A stretch of 9,090 nt of DNA from Rhodocyclaceae bacterium (GTDB taxonomy: Bacteria > Pseudomonadota > Gammaproteobacteria > Burkholderiales > Rhodocyclaceae). This document shows, one piece after another, positions 5,853 through 9,090 of this stretch. The translations under genes and the position numbers were made by a program. The stretch's first letter is position 1, and the number at the start of each line of letters is the position of its first letter. The DNA is taken from contig PNJM01000087.1 of assembly GCA_013821865.1 (NCBI GenBank), forward strand, positions 1 to 9,090, in the 5' to 3' direction. The notes under the pieces are model-generated. The model ran no database searches, was not told the origin of the DNA, and worked only from the letters and a program-made list of their open reading frames with translations.

Positions 5853-5855
5853 AAT
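5850..5855 (+). promoter_or_regulatory. Candidate -10 box for cimA
   Basis: TAAAAT overlaps the stop codon of the MocR gene and ends 6 bases before the cimA ATG. Transcription from it would start at or near the first base of cimA, giving a leaderless or nearly leaderless message. The expected -35 position, near 5827-5832, reads TGCGGG, a weak match. The GGG directly against the ATG is too close to act as a normal ribosome binding site. Confidence 0.4.
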
Positions 5856-5861
5856 ATAGGG

Positions 5862-7436
5862 ATGAAACGGATTTCCATCTACGATTCCACATTGCGGGAC
5901 GGCGCCCAGGCGCAGGGTATCTCGTATTCCGTGGACGACAAGGTCAAGATCGTCGAGCGCCTCGACGCGCTCGGCGTGCATTACATCGAGGCCGGCAACC
6001 CCGGCTCGAACCCGAAGGACCTCGAATTCTTCGAGCGCGTGCGCGGCATGAAGCTCAAGAACGCCAGGCTGATCGCCTTCGGCGCCACGCGCAAGGTCGG
6101 CGTCAAGGCCGAGGACGACGGCAACGTGCGCTCGATCCTCGCCGCCGGCACGGAGGCCGTCGCCATCTTCGGCAAGAGCTGGGACTACCAGGTCACCGGG
6201 ATCCTGCGCACCAAGCTCGACGAGAACCTGCGCATGATCGGCGACACCATCCGCTACCTCAAGCAGCAGGGCAAGGAAGTGGTCTACGACGCCGAGCACT
6301 TCTACGACGGCTACAAGTCCAACCCGGACTACGCCCTCGCCACGCTCGCCGCCGCCGCGGACGCCGGCGCCGACTGCCTGTGCCTGTGCGACACCAACGG
6401 CGGCACCTTCCCCGACGTCATCCACGACATCACGAAGAAGGTCGTCGCGCAATTCAAGACGCCGGTCGGCATCCACTGCCACAACGACTGCGAGATGGCG
6501 GTGGCCAACTCCGTCATGGCAGTGCAGGCCGGCGCGACGCAGGTGCAGGGCACCATCAACGGCATCGGCGAGCGCTGCGGCAACGCCAACCTGTGCTCGA
6601 TCATTCCCGACCTGCAACTCAAGCTCGGCTTCGAGTGCATCCCGCCGCAGAACATGGCGACCCTGACCACGGTGGCGCGCGCGATCTCCGACATCGCCAA
6701 CATGCCGCACAACGAGAAGGCCGCCTACGTCGGCGCCGACGCCTTCGCCCACAAGGGCGGCATGCACATCGACGCCGTGGTGAAGAACCCCGTCTCCTAC
6801 GAGCACATCGACCCCGACCTCGTCGGCAACAGCCGCCGCATGCTGATGTCGGAAGTCGCCGGCCGCAGCACGCTGCTCGCCCGCATCCAGGCCGTCGACC
6901 CGAAGATCGGCAAGGACTCGCCCGAGACGAAGAAGATCATCGACCGCCTCAAGCAGCTCGAGCACGAGGGCTACCACTTCGAGGCCGCCGAGCAGTCCTT
7001 CGAGCTCGTCGTGCGCAAGATGCTCGGCAAGTACCAGCCCTTCTTCGAGCTGGTCGAGTTCAAGGTGATGGTGAACGAGCCCTCGGTGAACGGCATGAAC
7101 TCCTCGGCCATGATCAAGATCCGCGTCGGCGACGAGATGGAGATCACCGCCGCCGAGGGCGACGGCCCGGTGAACGCCCTCGACAAGGCCGTGCGCAAGG
7201 CGCTCGAGCGCTTCTACCCGGCCATCGGCGAGATCCGCCTGACCGACTACAAGGTGCGCGTGCTCGATTCCGACCAGGCCTCGGCCGCCCGGGTGCGCGT
7301 GCTCATCGAATCGACCGACCACCGCGAGAACTGGACCACCATCGGCGTGTCTACCGACATCATCGACGCCTCCTGGCACGCCCTGGTGGATTCCATTGAG
7401 TACAAGCTGGTGCGCGAACAGGAACGCCGCAGCTAG
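5862..7436 (+). CDS. cimA: (R)-citramalate synthase
   Basis: A cytoplasmic enzyme of 524 residues that condenses pyruvate and acetyl-CoA to (R)-citramalate, the entry to threonine-independent isoleucine synthesis. The N-terminal TIM barrel of the HMGL-like family has R12 and D13 in YDSTLRDGAQ, metal ligands H205 and H207 in GIHCHNDCEMAVANS, and the glycine-rich GTINGIGERCGNANL. CimA-type features set it apart from isopropylmalate synthase: HYIEAGNPGSNPKDLEFF near the N-terminus and KSWDYQVTGIL around residue 106. The C-terminal LeuA-dimer regulatory domain (about 394-515) normally binds the feedback inhibitor. Length is usual for the family and no key residue is missing. The start at 5862 fits homology exactly, although it has no normal Shine-Dalgarno. 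LeuC follows 36 bases later. The sequence alone does not exclude side activity on other 2-oxoacids. Confidence 0.95.
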   Translation: MKRISIYDSTLRDGAQAQGISYSVDDKVKIVERLDALGVHYIEAGNPGSNPKDLEFFERVRGMKLKNARLIAFGATRKVGVKAEDDGNVRSILAAGTEAVAIFGKSWDYQVTGILRTKLDENLRMIGDTIRYLKQQGKEVVYDAEHFYDGYKSNPDYALATLAAAADAGADCLCLCDTNGGTFPDVIHDITKKVVAQFKTPVGIHCHNDCEMAVANSVMAVQAGATQVQGTINGIGERCGNANLCSIIPDLQLKLGFECIPPQNMATLTTVARAISDIANMPHNEKAAYVGADAFAHKGGMHIDAVVKNPVSYEHIDPDLVGNSRRMLMSEVAGRSTLLARIQAVDPKIGKDSPETKKIIDRLKQLEHEGYHFEAAEQSFELVVRKMLGKYQPFFELVEFKVMVNEPSVNGMNSSAMIKIRVGDEMEITAAEGDGPVNALDKAVRKALERFYPAIGEIRLTDYKVRVLDSDQASAARVRVLIESTDHRENWTTIGVSTDIIDASWHALVDSIEYKLVREQERRS

Positions 7437-7472
7437 ATCTTTTCAGCAACACCTGCAAACGAAGGAGCCGAC

Positions 7473-8888
7473 ATGGCCGGCAAGACGCTTTACGACAAAC
7501 TCTGGGATTCGCACGTCGTCCGCGAGGAATCCGACGGCACCTGCCTCCTCTACATCGACCGCCACCTCATGCACGAGGTCACCAGCCCGCAGGCCTTCGA
7601 GGGCCTGCGCCTGGCCGGGCGCAAGGCTTGGCGCGCCACCAGCATCGTCGCCAACCCGGACCACAACACGCCGACCGACCACTGGGACGAAGGCATCAAG
7701 GACCCCGTCTCGCGCCTGCAGGTGGAAACCCTCGACGCCAACATCAAGGATTTCGGCGCCCTGGTGTACTTCCCCTTCAAGCACGCCAACCAAGGCATCA
7801 TCCACGTCATCGGCCCGGAGAACGGCACCACCCTGCCCGGCATGACCGTGGTGTGCGGCGACAGCCACACCTCCACCCACGGCGCCTTCGGCGCGCTGGC
7901 CTACGGCATCGGCACCTCCGAGGTCGAGCACGTGCTGGCGACGCAGACGCTGGTGTCGAAGCGCTCGAAGCGCATGCTGGTGAAGGTCGACGGAAAAGTC
8001 AGTCCCGGCGTGACGGCGAAGGACATCGCGCTGGCCATCATCGGCAGGATCGGCACCGCCGGCGGCACCGGCTACGCCGTCGAGTTCGGCGGCGCGGCCA
8101 TCCGCGACCTCTCCGTCGAGGGCCGCATGACCATCTGCAACATGACCATCGAGGCCGGCGCCCGCGCCGGCATCGTCGCCCCCGACGAGAAGACCTTCTC
8201 CTACCTCAAGGGCCGCCAGTTCGCGCCCAAGAGTAACGGGAGCGCCAACTGGGACAAGGCCGTCGCTTACTGGAAGACCCTGCAGTCCGACGCCGACGCC
8301 AAGTTCGACTCGGTCGTCGAGCTCGACGCCGCGAAGATCGAGCCGCAGGTCACCTGGGGCACCTCGCCCGAGCAGGTGCTGCCGGTCGGCGGCCGCGTGC
8401 CCAACCCGGCCAGGGAAACCGATGCGCAGAAGCGCGCCGGCATCGAGCGCGCCCTGCAGTACATGGGCCTCGAGGCCGACACGCCGATCCAGGACATCAA
8501 GGTGGACAAGGTCTTCATCGGCTCGTGCACCAACTCGCGCATCGAAGACCTGCGCGCCGCCGCGAAATTCACCAAGGGCAGGAAGAAGGCCGCCAACGTG
8601 AAGCTGGTGCTGGTGGTGCCGGGCTCCGGCCAGGTCAAGCGCCAGGCCGAGGCCGAGGGCCTCGACAGGATCTTCACCGAGGCTGGCTTCGAATGGCGCG
8701 AGCCGGGCTGCTCGATGTGCCTGGCCATGAACGCCGACCGCCTCGCCCCGGGCGAGCGCTGCGCCTCCACCTCCAACCGCAACTTCGAAGGGCGCCAGGG
8801 CGCCGGCGGGCGCACCCACCTCGTCAGCCCCGAGATGGCCGCCGCGGCCGCCATCGCCGGCCACTTCGTCGACATCCGCAAGCAATAA
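7473..8888 (+). CDS. leuC: 3-isopropylmalate/citramalate dehydratase large subunit
   Basis: The 471-residue large subunit of isopropylmalate isomerase carries the [4Fe-4S] cluster and acts with LeuD. The cluster ligands are C352 in [12 protein letters not shown] and C413 and C416 in [11 protein letters not shown]. Other aconitase-family signatures are [21 protein letters not shown] and [15 protein letters not shown]. Length matches the bacterial LeuC family and no break is seen. AAGGAG (7462-7467) lies 5 bases before the ATG. The complex interconverts 2- and 3-isopropylmalate in leucine synthesis and can also isomerise citramalate, which explains its place directly after cimA. The leuD start follows with a 9-base gap, as expected for subunits made together. 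Confidence 0.97.
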   Translation: MAGKTLYDKLWDSHVVREESDGTCLLYIDRHLMHEVTSPQAFEGLRLAGRKAWRATSIVANPDHNTPTDHWDEGIKDPVSRLQVETLDANIKDFGALVYFPFKHANQGIIHVIGPENGTTLPGMTVVCGDSHTSTHGAFGALAYGIGTSEVEHVLATQTLVSKRSKRMLVKVDGKVSPGVTAKDIALAIIGRIGTAGGTGYAVEFGGAAIRDLSVEGRMTICNMTIEAGARAGIVAPDEKTFSYLKGRQFAPKSNGSANWDKAVAYWKTLQSDADAKFDSVVELDAAKIEPQVTWGTSPEQVLPVGGRVPNPARETDAQKRAGIERALQYMGLEADTPIQDIKVDKVFIGSCTNSRIEDLRAAAKFTKGRKKAANVKLVLVVPGSGQVKRQAEAEGLDRIFTEAGFEWREPGCSMCLAMNADRLAPGERCASTSNRNFEGRQGAGGRTHLVSPEMAAAAAIAGHFVDIRKQ

Positions 8889-8897
8889 GGAACCGCC

Positions 8898-9090
8898 ATG
8901 AAAGCTTTCAAATCCCTCGACGGCTTGGTCTGCCCGCTCGACCGCGCCAACGTCGACACCGACGCCATCATCCCCAAGCAGTTCCTCAAGTCGATCAAGC
9001 GCTCGGGCTTCGGCCCCTACCTCTTCGACGAGTGGCGCTACGCGGATTTCGGCGAGCCCGGCATGGACTGCAGCAAGCGCCCGCTGAAGA
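8898..9090 (+). CDS. leuD: 3-isopropylmalate/citramalate dehydratase small subunit (5' part)
   Basis: The first 64 codons of the small subunit, cut by the right edge. [20 protein letters not shown] followed by [11 protein letters not shown] is diagnostic of the LeuD swivel domain, which completes the active site of LeuC. AAGGA (8887-8891) overlaps the leuC stop and sits 6 bases before the ATG, so the two are almost certainly translated from one message. What follows (often leuB in betaproteobacteria) is outside the window. Confidence 0.96.
   Translation, partial: MKAFKSLDGLVCPLDRANVDTDAIIPKQFLKSIKRSGFGPYLFDEWRYADFGEPGMDCSKRPLK

Noticed and set aside
5403..7379. Long minus-strand open frame opposite cimA and the MocR gene
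   Set aside because: A shadow of high-GC third-position bias over well-identified genes; its translation is low-complexity and matches no family.
7443..8885. Long minus-strand open frame opposite leuC
   Set aside because: Antisense shadow with no ribosome binding site and no recognisable motif.

Overview
The window is high-GC, tightly packed, almost fully coding DNA. The families present (class GN sortase locus, DUF2917, betaproteobacterial-type LeuC/LeuD) suggest a betaproteobacterium, possibly of the Rhodocyclales type. That placement rests on gene content and protein character only; no rRNA or other marker is present.

Left part (1-3778): a proteobacterial dedicated sortase locus. A response regulator (pdsR, cut by the left edge) runs leftwards. 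Divergent from it, an apparent operon runs rightwards: a VIT+VWA surface protein with a C-terminal sorting tail (444-2528), a class GN sortase (2530-3297) and a YkuD-type L,D-transpeptidase homologue (3311-3778). In the known system the sortase processes the VIT/VWA protein, often its only target, and the two-component pair is thought to control it. Several parts look altered here. The sorting motif reads LPQGA rather than LPxTG/LPxTA. The sortase gene appears to carry two in-frame repeat-derived insertions: a REP-like inverted pair in its first 46 codons and a palindromic element in mid-gene. The L,D-transpeptidase has Gly where its catalytic Cys should be. The sortase catalytic His, Cys and Arg are all intact.

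Middle (3779-4373): a convergent junction with two small hairpins, a DUF2917 gene on the minus strand whose last codons lie in one of those hairpins, and a 190-bp divergent intergenic region with a striking set of ATACAG/CTGTAT boxes that look like operators for the adjacent MocR regulator.

Right part (4374-9090): a MocR-type regulator (GntR helix-turn-helix fused to an aminotransferase fold), then (R)-citramalate synthase (cimA), leuC and the start of leuD, all on the plus strand with gaps of 9, 36 and 9 bases. CimA makes citramalate from pyruvate and acetyl-CoA. LeuCD isomerises both citramalate (towards 2-oxobutanoate and isoleucine) and isopropylmalate (towards leucine), so the cluster supports threonine-independent isoleucine synthesis together with leucine synthesis. 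A -10-like TAAAAT just before cimA suggests it may also have its own promoter and a nearly leaderless message.

I saw no tRNA, rRNA, CRISPR array, transposase gene or phage gene.
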